Notes: generated from the sequence alone by a model not told the origin. DNA of 45,515 bases from a virus (IMGVR_UViG_3300020109_000040:1-45515), one strand, 5' to 3'. Counted from the first letter of the stretch, positions 22,108 to 30,955 are shown. Numbers and translations are program-made.

Positions 22108-22551
22108 TCACCGCCCCCTTGCCTGCCGCGCTGCCAACCGGCGCGCTGCCTTCGTAATTTCGTTGCCGAGCTCGCGTTTGATGACGTCCAGAACTTCGTC
22201 CTGCGTCTCCGCCCATGCCGGCCGGGCGAAAGGCTGCGCGCTCTCCTTGAAAGTGCCGAACTCCTGCGGGATCGCCGCCGGGTTGCTCGATCCGACATGC
22301 CGGGTCGCGAACGCCTTGCCGTCCTTCTTGACCATGCGCGCCTGCCGACGGGTCAGTTTCGTGCCGTCGACAATCGACTCTTCCAGATCGCGGGTCAGCT
22401 TCGGCGCCTTCGCCTTCATCGCCTGCTTGAGCGGCTGCGCCGCCTTCTTCAGCGTCGCCTGTAGTGCCGCCCGGGCCGTCGACTTCGGCAATTCGCCGAG
22501 CGCTTGGTCGAGCGCGCGAAGCCCTTCGACCTTAACCGTCCGCGTCGCCAT
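22108..22551 (-). CDS. HK97 gp10-like head-tail/tail protein
   Basis: One hundred forty-seven residues. KVEGLRALDQALGELPKST and the basic KAAQPLKQAMKAKAPKLT stretch, followed by HVGSSNPAAIPQEFGTFKE and QPFARPAWAET, are signatures of the HK97 gp10 family, which acts in head-tail joining or neck assembly. ATG 22551 is used; the preceding ATG codon is an alternative. Confidence 0.87.
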   Translation of the reverse strand: MATRTVKVEGLRALDQALGELPKSTARAALQATLKKAAQPLKQAMKAKAPKLTRDLEESIVDGTKLTRRQARMVKKDGKAFATRHVGSSNPAAIPQEFGTFKESAQPFARPAWAETQDEVLDVIKRELGNEITKAARRLAARQARGR

Positions 22552-22871
22552 CACGCAGCCCGCGTAGCCGTAATATCCCGTCCCTCGCGCCCATACGGCA
22601 CGCTGCTGACGATATCCCAGACGCCCAGATCAAAGCTGATCCGATCCAACGGACCAATCGATCGCGCGTCGTCGCTGTCACGAATGCGGAAGGTGGCCGA
22701 CAGCGTCGCACTCTCCTGTGCCGCGACCCGACGTTCGTTGCCCGTACCGTAATTCACCGCGGCCCATTCGGTGACGAACGGCGTCCAGGTCTCAACCTCG
22801 CCACCATATCCATCGCTCTCGACCGTCTTGCGCTCGATCTGTATCAACCACCGACGATTGCCGGCCTTCAT
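22551..22871 (-). CDS. Head-tail joining protein (head closure type)
   Basis: One hundred six residues from ATG 22871, overlapping the previous stop. The motif LIQIERKTVESDGYGGEVETW, then TEWAAVNYG and a beta-rich C-terminus (DRISFDLGVWDIVSSV), belongs to the SPP1 gp16/HK97 head-closure family (Phage_H_T_join). It closes the portal-connector channel after packaging. A longer frame upstream is an Arg-rich out-of-frame read of the neighbouring gene. Confidence 0.85.
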   Translation of the reverse strand: MKAGNRRWLIQIERKTVESDGYGGEVETWTPFVTEWAAVNYGTGNERRVAAQESATLSATFRIRDSDDARSIGPLDRISFDLGVWDIVSSVPYGREGRDITATRAA

Positions 22872-23338
22872 ACCAGCACCCGGCGATAGCGATCGATCAG
22901 CGCCGCAACGCCGAAGGGCAGGGGAGTGGCCCCCTCTGCGGTTGCCTCGCGGTTCGCATCCCAATTCCCGGCGAGCAGGAGCGCGGCGACGAGCAAATCC
23001 TTCGGCACCTGCTCCGGATCGGAATAGCCCGCCTGGTAGACGGCGACCGCGTTGCAAGGGTACCGGCGGGAGACCCGGCCGCGCACGATCGTCGCCACCT
23101 CGCTTTGCACGCCGGCCGCATCTGACCATTCGATTGCCACGTCTCCTTCGACGGGCCCGAAGCTCAGGAAGTCGAGCCCGTAAAGCGGCTGCCGCACCTC
23201 ACGCCGCGCGAATAGCTGCCCGGTCTGACCCTCGATGTGCTCGACCGCCGCGCCGAGCATCGCGTCGAGGATCACGTCCTCATCGGCGTGCCGGACGCGA
23301 ATCCAGTTCTTGAGCAGGTCGAGCGTCAGGGCGGTCAC
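22868..23338 (-). CDS. Head-tail connector, gp6-like
   Basis: One hundred fifty-six residues. LDLLKNWIRVRHADEDVILDAMLGAAVEHIEG is the helical start of HK97 gp6/phiSPP1 gp15-type connectors, with a beta segment in the middle and a C-terminal helix (LIDRYRRVL). It forms the ring beneath the portal. Fits the conserved order connector, head closure, gp10-like, DUF3168. Confidence 0.87.
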   Translation of the reverse strand: MTALTLDLLKNWIRVRHADEDVILDAMLGAAVEHIEGQTGQLFARREVRQPLYGLDFLSFGPVEGDVAIEWSDAAGVQSEVATIVRGRVSRRYPCNAVAVYQAGYSDPEQVPKDLLVAALLLAGNWDANREATAEGATPLPFGVAALIDRYRRVLV

Positions 23339-24297
23339 GCGACGACCACCTCATACTCGACAACATGCGTCACCGACTGACCCGGAGCGAGCGTGGCACG
23401 CGGGAACACCGCCTGCACGACCTCATCGGCGGTGCGGGACACACCGACCTCGCGACGCGTGCCGATGTTCGGTGCCTTGTCGTAGGTCGTGACGTGGATC
23501 TCGGCACCCGGCGCGCGGATCACCAGCTTGCCGCCCTTCACCGAGCACTCGACCACGCCCGCCGACACGACCTTGTTCGTGGTGTTGAAGGCGTCCGCTT
23601 GGTCCGGGTCGATCGAGCGGAACAACTGCACATCGATCGGCGCGCCGGAGGCATTGCGCAGCGTCATCGCGAGGCGGATCGCCTTGCCAGACATGCTGAC
23701 GCTCTGCGCCACCTCGACGCTCGACACGCCACCTTCCCACGTTACGGGATCGGTGAAGCCACCGGGGACCTGGTTGTAGCCGGTCAGCAGCATGTTGGCG
23801 TAGCGCTTGCCCCCGATCATCAGGCCGAAGCCCTCAATTGCGCGGCCTTGCAGGACCAGATCGTCGAGCGGCGGGACGAACATGCCGATGCGCGCGAGGC
23901 CGCTCGCCTTGTCGCTGCGATAACCGGTGGGCGACGTGTTCGCCGACGTGCCGATACCGCCCGCCGGGTTGAAGCCGACCGTCATGTCCACCGTTTGCAG
24001 GTAGCTGTTGCCGTTCTGGATGCCGGCGGTTAGGTTGGCGCTTGCTGGCGGCGTGGGTGTGGGCGCTGGCGTGGGCGTCGGGGTCGGGGCCGGAGTGGGC
24101 GTCGGGGCGGGCGTCGGTCCCGGCGCAGGCACCTTCGCCGGTTCCACGTCGGTATAGGTGAAGTCCGGCGCGCCCTTCACCAGCCACCAGTTGCCGGTGC
24201 TGGGTAGCCCGTACTTCTTGGCACCCGCAGCGGATACCTTGATGACGCCATCGTTGTTGCTGTCGGGGATGGCCTTCTTGAGCGTTACCGTGGTCAT
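23335..24297 (-). CDS. Virion surface protein with Pro-Thr linker
   Basis: A 320-residue protein between the capsid and connector genes. Residues 1-52 are a small N-terminal domain (VTLKKAIPDSNNDGVIKVSA, NWWLVKG), about 53-85 are a PAPTPTP linker, and 90-320 are a beta-rich domain ending in VTHVVEYEVVVA. The linker is shared with the 947-residue neighbour, so both are probably displayed on the virion, perhaps as capsid decorations. The linker DNA is an imperfect GGCGTG-type repeat, prone to slippage. No named family for the C-terminal domain. Confidence 0.65.
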   Translation of the reverse strand: MTTVTLKKAIPDSNNDGVIKVSAAGAKKYGLPSTGNWWLVKGAPDFTYTDVEPAKVPAPGPTPAPTPTPAPTPTPTPAPTPTPPASANLTAGIQNGNSYLQTVDMTVGFNPAGGIGTSANTSPTGYRSDKASGLARIGMFVPPLDDLVLQGRAIEGFGLMIGGKRYANMLLTGYNQVPGGFTDPVTWEGGVSSVEVAQSVSMSGKAIRLAMTLRNASGAPIDVQLFRSIDPDQADAFNTTNKVVSAGVVECSVKGGKLVIRAPGAEIHVTTYDKAPNIGTRREVGVSRTADEVVQAVFPRATLAPGQSVTHVVEYEVVVA

Positions 24298-24309
24298 GGG
24301 GTGCTCCCG

Positions 24310-27153
24310 TTAGCTGATCTGGGTTGCGGTGATGGGTCCGACGAAGCCGATACCGGTGTTCGCGGCACTGGTCGCCGCGACGTGCCAAAGATCGACCGAA
24401 CCAACCTGCATTTGCTTGCTGGCGGAGGTGTCCTTGAATTGGAGCGCCACCGCGCCATTCACTTCCAACGTCAGTTCCGGGCATGGCGTGGGGTCGGTAT
24501 CGCTGGTCGGAACGTCGCGGACTTGGAAAGCCCAAGAAACGACATGCGCAACCGGTATGTTGTAAGCGAATGTCGACGTTAGCGTGTTCGTTCCAGCATT
24601 CCGGCGTTCAAGGCGGAAGCCCTTGTCGTTTGCCGAATACAGCATCGCATAGCCGTCATCGTTCACACCGGGCGTGGCACGAAGCATGACGCGCAACGAG
24701 TTTTGAACGCTGTCGCTATCCCGACGAATCTTACCTTCAACCCGGTAGTTAGCGGTGGGTGGCGTGGCCGGAATGGCGACGCGGCGCTGCTGCCCGGTGC
24801 AGTACGTCTTGCCGTTCGGGGCAATGAAGATCTGACCCGACGTTCCGCTGACGGTTTTTTGGATGTATTCCCCATCAGCTGGCGTGTTCGTCTTATGACC
24901 GCCCGGAGCCAGAACTTCGGCAGTAGAAACGGAAAGGTTATCAACAAAGAACGGTGCGACGTTCTGGTTGATCGTGACTTTCTTGGTTTCGGTCCGCGAT
25001 GCAGGCGTAAGGCCAGCCTTGTCCTGCTTGATCGTATAGTTGAGGTCGACGCCGACATTTGCCGGGGTCCATTTGCCCGATCCGCTCGACAGGTCCACGA
25101 CCTGACCGCCCGGCGAAGTGAAGGTGATGGTAGAGCCGGCCGACCGGTTCGTGACCGTGATCGTGGTTTCGACGCCCTGCTTTGGCGCGGGGTTGAAGGC
25201 AACGTTCAACTGGCGGAGGTAATCGGGTACGACGTAGCCAGTGTCAGCCACCAGAATGGCCAACATGCTCATCCACAAGTCATTGACCGTGGTGTTGGTC
25301 GAAACCGGGCTTTCGCCTGCCAGCAACAGGTTCGCTTGGCCGATCGCAGCATCAATCGCGGCTTGGTCAGGTAGCAGGCCGCCGACTTGAAGGTCGCGGA
25401 ACCCGGTGTTGACGATAGCTCGCTGCGCCGCCGAAAGCGTGATGGTAGCCTGTGCCAGCCATTGGGTCATGGCAGGTTCGGGCAGGACGCCAGCGATCCC
25501 CGCGCCGCCATTGATGAACTCGATGCGAGCGCCCGTGATCTGGTCATATTCGGTGATGTCGCGGGTGCGCTGTATCCAAATCGGCGTGTCCGCTGCGCCA
25601 TTGAACGCGATCGACGGGCGAACGACGTTGTCATACAGCGTCGAACCAGAAGTGATACGGGTAGACGTCCAAACAGTGCCTTCTGCGTTGCCGTCCCAGC
25701 GCTCGAATACCCAGCGTTCGGCTTGACCGCCCGGCGCGTGGCTCGACGGGTAATCGAACTTGACGGCCCGTGCGGCATAGAAGCGGTTCGGCTGCGTAAG
25801 ATCGTACACGATGCCCGGAGGCGCATTGAACGACCCATAAGCAAGGCGCGCCCCGATATTATACAGCGGCGTTTTGGTGTAGGACGCACCGTTATATCGA
25901 TCCTCAGGCGTCGGGCATTGCCAGAACTCGACCTGCGTATCGGGCAGGTTGGATTTGTTGATGAGATAGACAGCGAAGCGGTCGCCGCGTTCGTCAAAAT
26001 TCTGAATGTCCACGACCCGTCCCGATGGCGGAACCGTAACGTCGCCCAAATCTTCGATATCGAACGGAAGAACCTTTCCGTTCGCCGACGCCGAACCCAA
26101 CCGACCGAGCGCGCCGCCCCCGTGGCTGAACTCCATGGTGGCGCAATCGAATTCGAACAGCTTCAGGCCCTTGCCGAAAACCTCGTCCGTCGACAGGTAT
26201 TCGGCGTAACCATAGAACTTGTGCTTGGCCTTGTTGAAGCGAACCAGTCCATAGACCTTGGTGCTGCCAGTGCCGCGCGTGTTGATGATATATGGGAATT
26301 CTTCAGTGAAAGTCTGACCACGATCGTCAGAATAACGCATTACATACTGCGTATCCGAGATACGATAGTTCAGCCAAACACGATCGTTCTTATCAACAAA
26401 TACACCCGGATAAGTCGTGTTACCGCCTGCTACAAGAGTAGTGAGCTTAGACCATGTTCCGTCTGGAGCACGATAATCGATGATTACACGTGCGTTATTA
26501 TTGTGACCCATCGACACCCACAATTCCGCACCGTCGCTGAATGGCGAGCCGGACGGGATATTGTGGTCGTCCATCTGGAACGACGTGTTGGTCGTGCGCT
26601 CGACAACCGCCGTGCCAGCGGCATAGTCCATCGCGTAAACGACCTGATTGCCGTTCGCCAGCACCGCACCAAGCGCCACGACCTTGCCGCCACCCGCGCG
26701 TAAATGGCCGGACGGGTAGCAGATATGATTGCCGGTAATGCCGGGAACATGGGCGGGCAGCACGTATCCCGGTGTCGGCGTAGGCGTAGGCGTCGGCCCC
26801 GGGGTGGGGGTGGGGGTGACTGCCGCGGCGGTCGTCACGGTGAACGCGCGTACCTTGCCGTCGATCGTCGCGGTCGCGGTTGTCGCCGTGCCGTTGCTCC
26901 CCGACGACGTGACGCGCAGGCGCAGGGTGTCACCGTCGCTAACGGTCGTCGCTGCGTTCGAATAGGCCGCGCCGTTCTTGGAATAGGAGCCGCCGCTGAT
27001 CGTCAGCGGCACACCGTTGCCGATGTTGCGCAACGTGACGACGTTGCTCTCGATCGCGCTCGACAGCGCGGCGCCAGTGACGGGCAGGAAGCCGCCGCCA
27101 ATGACCACGGCAACAGTCCGGTTGAGCCGGGCGCGGAGTCTCGAAATTGCCAT
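24310..27153 (-). CDS. Large BNR-4 propeller protein in capsid cluster
   Basis: A 947-residue protein. Residues 1-110 form an Ig-like beta domain; 113-128 are a TPTPTPGP linker; about 140-500 look like a BNR-4-type beta-propeller: MDDHNIPSGSPFSDG and WVSMGHNN, a pair of family hallmarks, plus an Asp-box SDDRGQTF (275-282). A helical segment (590-640) and another Ig-like unit with NRSAGSTITF come next, and the last 200 residues resemble a concanavalin-like lectin fold. Such propellers bind or cleave polysaccharides. Its position between major capsid and connector genes suggests a head-borne adhesin. Enzymatic activity is not established. Confidence 0.7.
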   Translation of the reverse strand: MAISRLRARLNRTVAVVIGGGFLPVTGAALSSAIESNVVTLRNIGNGVPLTISGGSYSKNGAAYSNAATTVSDGDTLRLRVTSSGSNGTATTATATIDGKVRAFTVTTAAAVTPTPTPGPTPTPTPTPGYVLPAHVPGITGNHICYPSGHLRAGGGKVVALGAVLANGNQVVYAMDYAAGTAVVERTTNTSFQMDDHNIPSGSPFSDGAELWVSMGHNNNARVIIDYRAPDGTWSKLTTLVAGGNTTYPGVFVDKNDRVWLNYRISDTQYVMRYSDDRGQTFTEEFPYIINTRGTGSTKVYGLVRFNKAKHKFYGYAEYLSTDEVFGKGLKLFEFDCATMEFSHGGGALGRLGSASANGKVLPFDIEDLGDVTVPPSGRVVDIQNFDERGDRFAVYLINKSNLPDTQVEFWQCPTPEDRYNGASYTKTPLYNIGARLAYGSFNAPPGIVYDLTQPNRFYAARAVKFDYPSSHAPGGQAERWVFERWDGNAEGTVWTSTRITSGSTLYDNVVRPSIAFNGAADTPIWIQRTRDITEYDQITGARIEFINGGAGIAGVLPEPAMTQWLAQATITLSAAQRAIVNTGFRDLQVGGLLPDQAAIDAAIGQANLLLAGESPVSTNTTVNDLWMSMLAILVADTGYVVPDYLRQLNVAFNPAPKQGVETTITVTNRSAGSTITFTSPGGQVVDLSSGSGKWTPANVGVDLNYTIKQDKAGLTPASRTETKKVTINQNVAPFFVDNLSVSTAEVLAPGGHKTNTPADGEYIQKTVSGTSGQIFIAPNGKTYCTGQQRRVAIPATPPTANYRVEGKIRRDSDSVQNSLRVMLRATPGVNDDGYAMLYSANDKGFRLERRNAGTNTLTSTFAYNIPVAHVVSWAFQVRDVPTSDTDPTPCPELTLEVNGAVALQFKDTSASKQMQVGSVDLWHVAATSAANTGIGFVGPITATQIS

Positions 27154-27160
27154 GGATTTT

Positions 27161-27198
27161 CCCGCTGAAAAGAGCGGGCCGCCACATCAGCAGCGGCC
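27161..27198 (-). other. Two overlapping hairpins ahead of the 947-residue gene
   Basis: CCCGCT (27161-27166)/AGCGGG (27173-27178) and GGCCGC (27177-27182)/GCGGCC (27193-27198) are perfect inverted repeats sharing two bases, so the RNA structures compete at their edge. The first lies just before the start codon. They may limit translation or stabilise a processed transcript; there is no T-run for termination. Confidence 0.35.
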
Positions 27199-27217
27199 CA
27201 GGTAGAGAGGGTGGCGA

Positions 27218-27502
27218 TCAGCCGTTCAGGTTCGCCGCGACCGCTTCCTCGTCGGTCGCGGTCGGATCGTTGAAGTCGATCCGGTTCGAGATGACCGGCT
27301 GACCGGCGCGCGGCGAATTGTCGACGGCCGGGTGATCGGTATCGATCCGCTCAACGATCGTCGGCTCGATGAACGCGCCGGATGCGGCCATATCGGTTGC
27401 CGGTTCCAGCTGGTCGACCTGCGCCATCGAGGTATCGGCGGCGCCGGGGGTGTCCGACAGCTTCACGTCGCTGGTATCGACGCTGTTCTTACGTGCAGCC
27501 AT
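27218..27502 (-). CDS. Small acidic protein downstream of major capsid
   Basis: Ninety-four residues, Asp/Ala/Thr-rich, with no hydrophobic core evident and probably mostly unfolded (TSDVKLSDTPGAADTSM, PAVDNSPRAGQP). ATG 27502 follows AAGGACAG. Sits in the head gene cluster between the major capsid and the propeller protein; could be a minor decoration or accessory protein. No family recognised. Confidence 0.6.
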   Translation of the reverse strand: MAARKNSVDTSDVKLSDTPGAADTSMAQVDQLEPATDMAASGAFIEPTIVERIDTDHPAVDNSPRAGQPVISNRIDFNDPTATDEEAVAANLNG

Positions 27503-27532
27503 GGGGCTGTCCTTTCCGTACGAGGGGGAAGG

Positions 27533-27555
27533 GCGGGGCGCACACGGCGCCCCGC
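27533..27555 (-). terminator. GC hairpin after the major capsid gene
   Basis: GCGGGGCGC (27533-27541) pairs perfectly over 9 bases with GCGCCCCGC (27547-27555) around a 5-base loop, only 2 bases beyond the capsid stop codon. The downstream tract on the transcribed strand is CCTTCCCCC, with few T residues, so full termination is doubtful. A partial terminator or 3' stabiliser would give more capsid mRNA than downstream mRNA. Confidence 0.5.
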
Positions 27556-27557
27556 GG

Positions 27558-28817
27558 TTACGCTGCGACCTTGAGCGCGCGCATCGGCTCGGGGTTCTTC
27601 ACACCGCCGCCGACGCGCTTGGTGGTGTAGAAGTGGACGAACGGCTTGTTCGTGTACGGGTCGCGCAGCACGCGAACGCCGGTCCGGTCGACGACCTGGT
27701 ACGTGGCCGCCATGTCGCCATAGAGCGCCGCGATGTTGCCGGCGGCGACGCTCGGCATGCCGGGAATGTCCGCGATCGGTACGCCTGCGATCGTCGAAGG
27801 CTGGCCCGCCTCATAGCTCGGCTGCCAGATATAGTTGTTGCCGGCGTCCTTCAGCTTGCGCAGTTCGCGGACGCTGCCACGGTTGATGAACAGACGCGCA
27901 TTGCCCTCGAACTCGACCGGAAGGTCATACACGAGGTTGAGCACGCCATCGGTGGTCAGCTTATCGGCCGCCCCGGTGGTGACGACCTTGATCGCGCCGA
28001 ACGGATGGCGGGTCGCGAAGGTGCCGCCTTCGACATAGGTCAGGATGCCGTGCGGCTTGTTGTTGCCGTCGCCGGACAGGAAAGCGATCCCTTCCTGCCG
28101 ATCGAACTCGGTACTCACCTCGTCAGCGAGCCACGCCTCGATATCGACCTCGGCGTCGTCGATCAGACCCTGGCTGGCCGCCGGGTTGGCGTAAAGTTCG
28201 CCCAGCGGGAAGTCGAGCGAGGTCAGGCCGGGCGTGGTGGTCGCCGGGCGCGCGGCGGTCTCGCCGACCCAGCCCGAACCGACGACGCGGTCCGAGAAGA
28301 CCTTCTTGAAGCCGGCGCCGCTGATCGAGATGACCGACGCATAGTTGCGGATCGCCGAGACCTGCTTCAGTCGCTTCGTGATCGACCGGTCCCATTCGAT
28401 CGGTGCGAGGTAACCGCCTTCACCGTCGGTCTTGGTCGCGGCCGCGCGGATCTCTTCCATCTTCGCGGTTGCCTCGCCGCGCTTGAAATACGCTTCGAAC
28501 TCTTTGGTCGCCTCGGCGTCCCGGGGGGCGGGCTTGCCGTCATCGGATAGCAGTTTTGCCGCGATGTTGCGGTTCAGGTCGTCGAGCGCGGACTGCAGCT
28601 TGTCGACTTCGCCGTTGATGCGATCGACCTTCTCGTTCGTCACGACGTCGGTCTTGCCGGCCTTGATGTCGTTCAGCTGCTCGGTGTGAGCGGTCTTGAA
28701 CGCTTCGAACGCAACGGCGAGGTCGTCGAAAGTGGCGGGCTTCTTTGCTTCGGCGCGAACGGCGACGAGGCCCCGCACCGGCGCGGTCGAGCCGCGCAGG
28801 CTGGTCATCATGTTCAT
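27558..28817 (-). CDS. Major capsid protein, HK97 fold
   Basis: A 419-residue major capsid protein. Residues about 25-100 are the helical delta/scaffold domain (DKLQSALDDLNRNIAAKL) that the prohead protease would remove; the mature shell part begins near residue 105-125. EGGYLAPIEWDRSI, then LYANPAASQGLIDDAEVDIEAW and FDRQEGIAFLSGDG, are classic HK97-type segments. Final residues VHFYTTKRVGGGVKNPEP match the family C-terminus. Follows protease and portal as in HK97. Delta domain processing is inferred from the family. Confidence 0.95.
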   Translation of the reverse strand: MNMMTSLRGSTAPVRGLVAVRAEAKKPATFDDLAVAFEAFKTAHTEQLNDIKAGKTDVVTNEKVDRINGEVDKLQSALDDLNRNIAAKLLSDDGKPAPRDAEATKEFEAYFKRGEATAKMEEIRAAATKTDGEGGYLAPIEWDRSITKRLKQVSAIRNYASVISISGAGFKKVFSDRVVGSGWVGETAARPATTTPGLTSLDFPLGELYANPAASQGLIDDAEVDIEAWLADEVSTEFDRQEGIAFLSGDGNNKPHGILTYVEGGTFATRHPFGAIKVVTTGAADKLTTDGVLNLVYDLPVEFEGNARLFINRGSVRELRKLKDAGNNYIWQPSYEAGQPSTIAGVPIADIPGMPSVAAGNIAALYGDMAATYQVVDRTGVRVLRDPYTNKPFVHFYTTKRVGGGVKNPEPMRALKVAA

Positions 28818-28827
28818 GTCTGTTCCT

Positions 28828-29703
28828 TCAGACTTTTAGGGCGGAGAAGAGCCGCGACGGGTCGCCGCGCTCCGGGTCGTCGCCAGCGCGAGGCGTGGCA
28901 GGGTCGGGATCGGCAGCGGTCCGCGTGCCTTCCCCCATCGCGCGAAACAGGTCGCGCCGCTGCGATCGCGGCATGTTCTGTTTCGCGAGAAAGCGGTCAA
29001 GGGTCGCCTTGTCGGTCGGGAAGTCGCCCGCCTCGGCATAGACGGGCATTTGCGCGTCCCGCTCCATCAGCGTGTCGGCGAGACCCGCGTCGATGGCTTC
29101 CTGCCCCCGGAAATAGACGTCCTTGCCGGCGATCATGGCGGCGAACTCTTCCGCCGGCCGGCCCGATCGCGCGGCATAGGTGGTGACCATGCTATCGTCG
29201 ATGTGCTGCAACGTCGCGACGGCGTCGGCCATCTCCGACTTCGTGCCGATGAACACGCCGGTCGCTTCGTGAATCATGATTTCGGCATTGTGTGCGATCG
29301 CGATCGTGTCGCCGGCCATGGCAATGACCGATGCTGCGGACGCGGCGATCCCGAGGATTTCGACATGCACGGCCTGCGTGTGACGCCGAAGGAGGTTGTA
29401 GATGGCGACGCCTTCGAAATAGTTGCCGCCCGGCGAGTTCATCTCGACCTTGATCGGCTTGTCCCCGATCGAGCGCAGCGCCGCGGCGATACGCTTGGTG
29501 GTGACGCCGCCGCCCTCACCATCATCACCGATATAGTCGAAGATCGACACGGTCGGCATATCCGACGCCAGTGCAGTGACTTCGAAATGCCGAAAATCCT
29601 CGGCGAGCGCCTTCATCTCGAACTGCCACCCGGTGCCGCCGCCGACGCCTGTAATTTCCGGTGGACGGCCCGCATAGACCGCCATCAAACCGCGCTTACG
29701 CAT
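28828..29703 (-). CDS. ClpP-type prohead maturation protease
   Basis: A 291-residue ClpP-fold serine protease. VEMNSPGGNYFEG (87-98) is the oxyanion-hole segment, GIAASAAS (119-126) holds the nucleophile Ser 122, and EIMIHEATG (141-149) holds the catalytic His 145. It would cleave the delta domain of the capsid protein made by the next gene. The C-terminal 60 residues are acidic and Pro-rich, probably a scaffold-like tail. Overlaps the portal stop by 8 bases. Confidence 0.93.
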   Translation of the reverse strand: MRKRGLMAVYAGRPPEITGVGGGTGWQFEMKALAEDFRHFEVTALASDMPTVSIFDYIGDDGEGGGVTTKRIAAALRSIGDKPIKVEMNSPGGNYFEGVAIYNLLRRHTQAVHVEILGIAASAASVIAMAGDTIAIAHNAEIMIHEATGVFIGTKSEMADAVATLQHIDDSMVTTYAARSGRPAEEFAAMIAGKDVYFRGQEAIDAGLADTLMERDAQMPVYAEAGDFPTDKATLDRFLAKQNMPRSQRRDLFRAMGEGTRTAADPDPATPRAGDDPERGDPSRLFSALKV

Positions 29704-30955
29704 CCGCCGCTCCTTGAGGCTGGGTTGTCGGGGCCGTTCCCCAGTTCGGCTCGTCGCCGCCCGGCTTCGGCCCCATGTCCATCTTCTCGCGAGCCTCGTT
29801 CGGGACCATGAACCCGGTCGTTCCGGGGCCGCCCAGCGCCTTCGCCAGAAATTCGGCTTGGTCCTTCAGCGAGCCGCGCAGCAGGGCGGCCTCGTTGAAC
29901 TTGGCATAGTGCGTTTCGCGCTCGCGCTCGGTCAGAAGCGACTGCGCGATGACCTCTTCCCACGCGACGAACCACGGCATGAGGCAATAGGTGATGAGGA
30001 ACAGGCCAAGCTGCTCAATGCCGCTTCCCCAACTGGTCTCGTCGAACATCAGCAGAGGCCGCGGGACACCGGTATAGCGCGAAATCTCTTCGGCCTGATG
30101 CTTGCGCTGCGCTAATCCCTCGGCGTCCTTGCCGCTCATCCCGAACGGGTGGGGGTCCAGACCCTCCTCAGCAACCATCCAGCGGCCGGCGTTCTCGGCG
30201 CCCTCAAACCGCTCGCGGAACTGCTCTTTCAGCCGATCGATCGCGTCTTTCGATAGCGTTTTTGGGTGCTTCAGGACGCCGCCGACATAGGCGCCGTTCC
30301 GCAGTAGCCGGGCGGCGGCCTCGTCGGTCAGTTCGGCAAGGCCAAGGGCTTCGGCCGCCACCTTCAGCAACGCGTCGCCGGTGATACCGTCCGACGACCA
30401 CGGCGCTCGAAGGTGGAACACCTCGTTCTGCTGCAACGTTCGGGCGGCACCCTTCGAGCGCTGCCATTTGTACGTCATCCGCCAGTCGTCGGACAGTTCG
30501 GCCGTCACCTTGCAAGGATCGAGCGGGATCAACGCCTGCACACCCTGAACGCCGGGCACTTTGTAGGCGTAGGCATTGCCGTAGAGGATCGCCCGGCCTT
30601 GCATGTACGCCTTGAACTGAAGCGGCGTCTGCCAGCTGTTCGGCTGCTTACGCAGCAGCCGATGGACGGCATGGTCCGACGCCTTCACTGCGCCGCCGTT
30701 GCCGTCCTGCCGCATCAGGTTGAGCGGCAACATGCCGACCGAGCTTGCGATCAGGTTGACCGCCCGGAAGAACGTGGCGTTCGCCAGCGCCGACTGCTCG
30801 TTCACGGACTTGCCCGACGCGGTCGGACGGCCACTCATGAAGGCGCGCAGGGCCGGGTCGGCGATGTCGATCGACGAAAGCGCTCGGAACTCGCGATCGC
30901 GGGAGGGCGACAGGTCGTTGCCAAAGCCCGAGACCAGGCGGTTCCAGAAACCCAT
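29696..30955 (-). CDS. Portal protein, HK97 gp3 family
   Basis: A 419-residue portal. ATG 30955 is used; the upstream frame to 31102 is His/Arg-rich and is an out-of-frame read of terminase. SALANATFFRAVNLIASSVGMLPL, then QTPLQFKAYMQGRAILYGNAYAY and VPRPLLMFDETSWGSGIEQL, are textbook HK97-type portal segments. It forms the 12-mer packaging channel and binds terminase. The C-terminal 50 residues are Asp/Gly/Pro-rich. Confidence 0.93.
   Translation of the reverse strand: MGFWNRLVSGFGNDLSPSRDREFRALSSIDIADPALRAFMSGRPTASGKSVNEQSALANATFFRAVNLIASSVGMLPLNLMRQDGNGGAVKASDHAVHRLLRKQPNSWQTPLQFKAYMQGRAILYGNAYAYKVPGVQGVQALIPLDPCKVTAELSDDWRMTYKWQRSKGAARTLQQNEVFHLRAPWSSDGITGDALLKVAAEALGLAELTDEAAARLLRNGAYVGGVLKHPKTLSKDAIDRLKEQFRERFEGAENAGRWMVAEEGLDPHPFGMSGKDAEGLAQRKHQAEEISRYTGVPRPLLMFDETSWGSGIEQLGLFLITYCLMPWFVAWEEVIAQSLLTERERETHYAKFNEAALLRGSLKDQAEFLAKALGGPGTTGFMVPNEAREKMDMGPKPGGDEPNWGTAPTTQPQGAADA

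Noticed and set aside
24050-24125. Tandem DNA repeat read as a possible CRISPR or regulatory array
   Set aside because: It is an imperfect hexamer-type repeat that simply encodes the Pro-Thr linker; no spacers.
25387-26703. 438-residue plus-strand frame inside the propeller gene
   Set aside because: Arg/Val/Asp-rich antisense read of a confident 947-residue gene; no ribosome site or motif.
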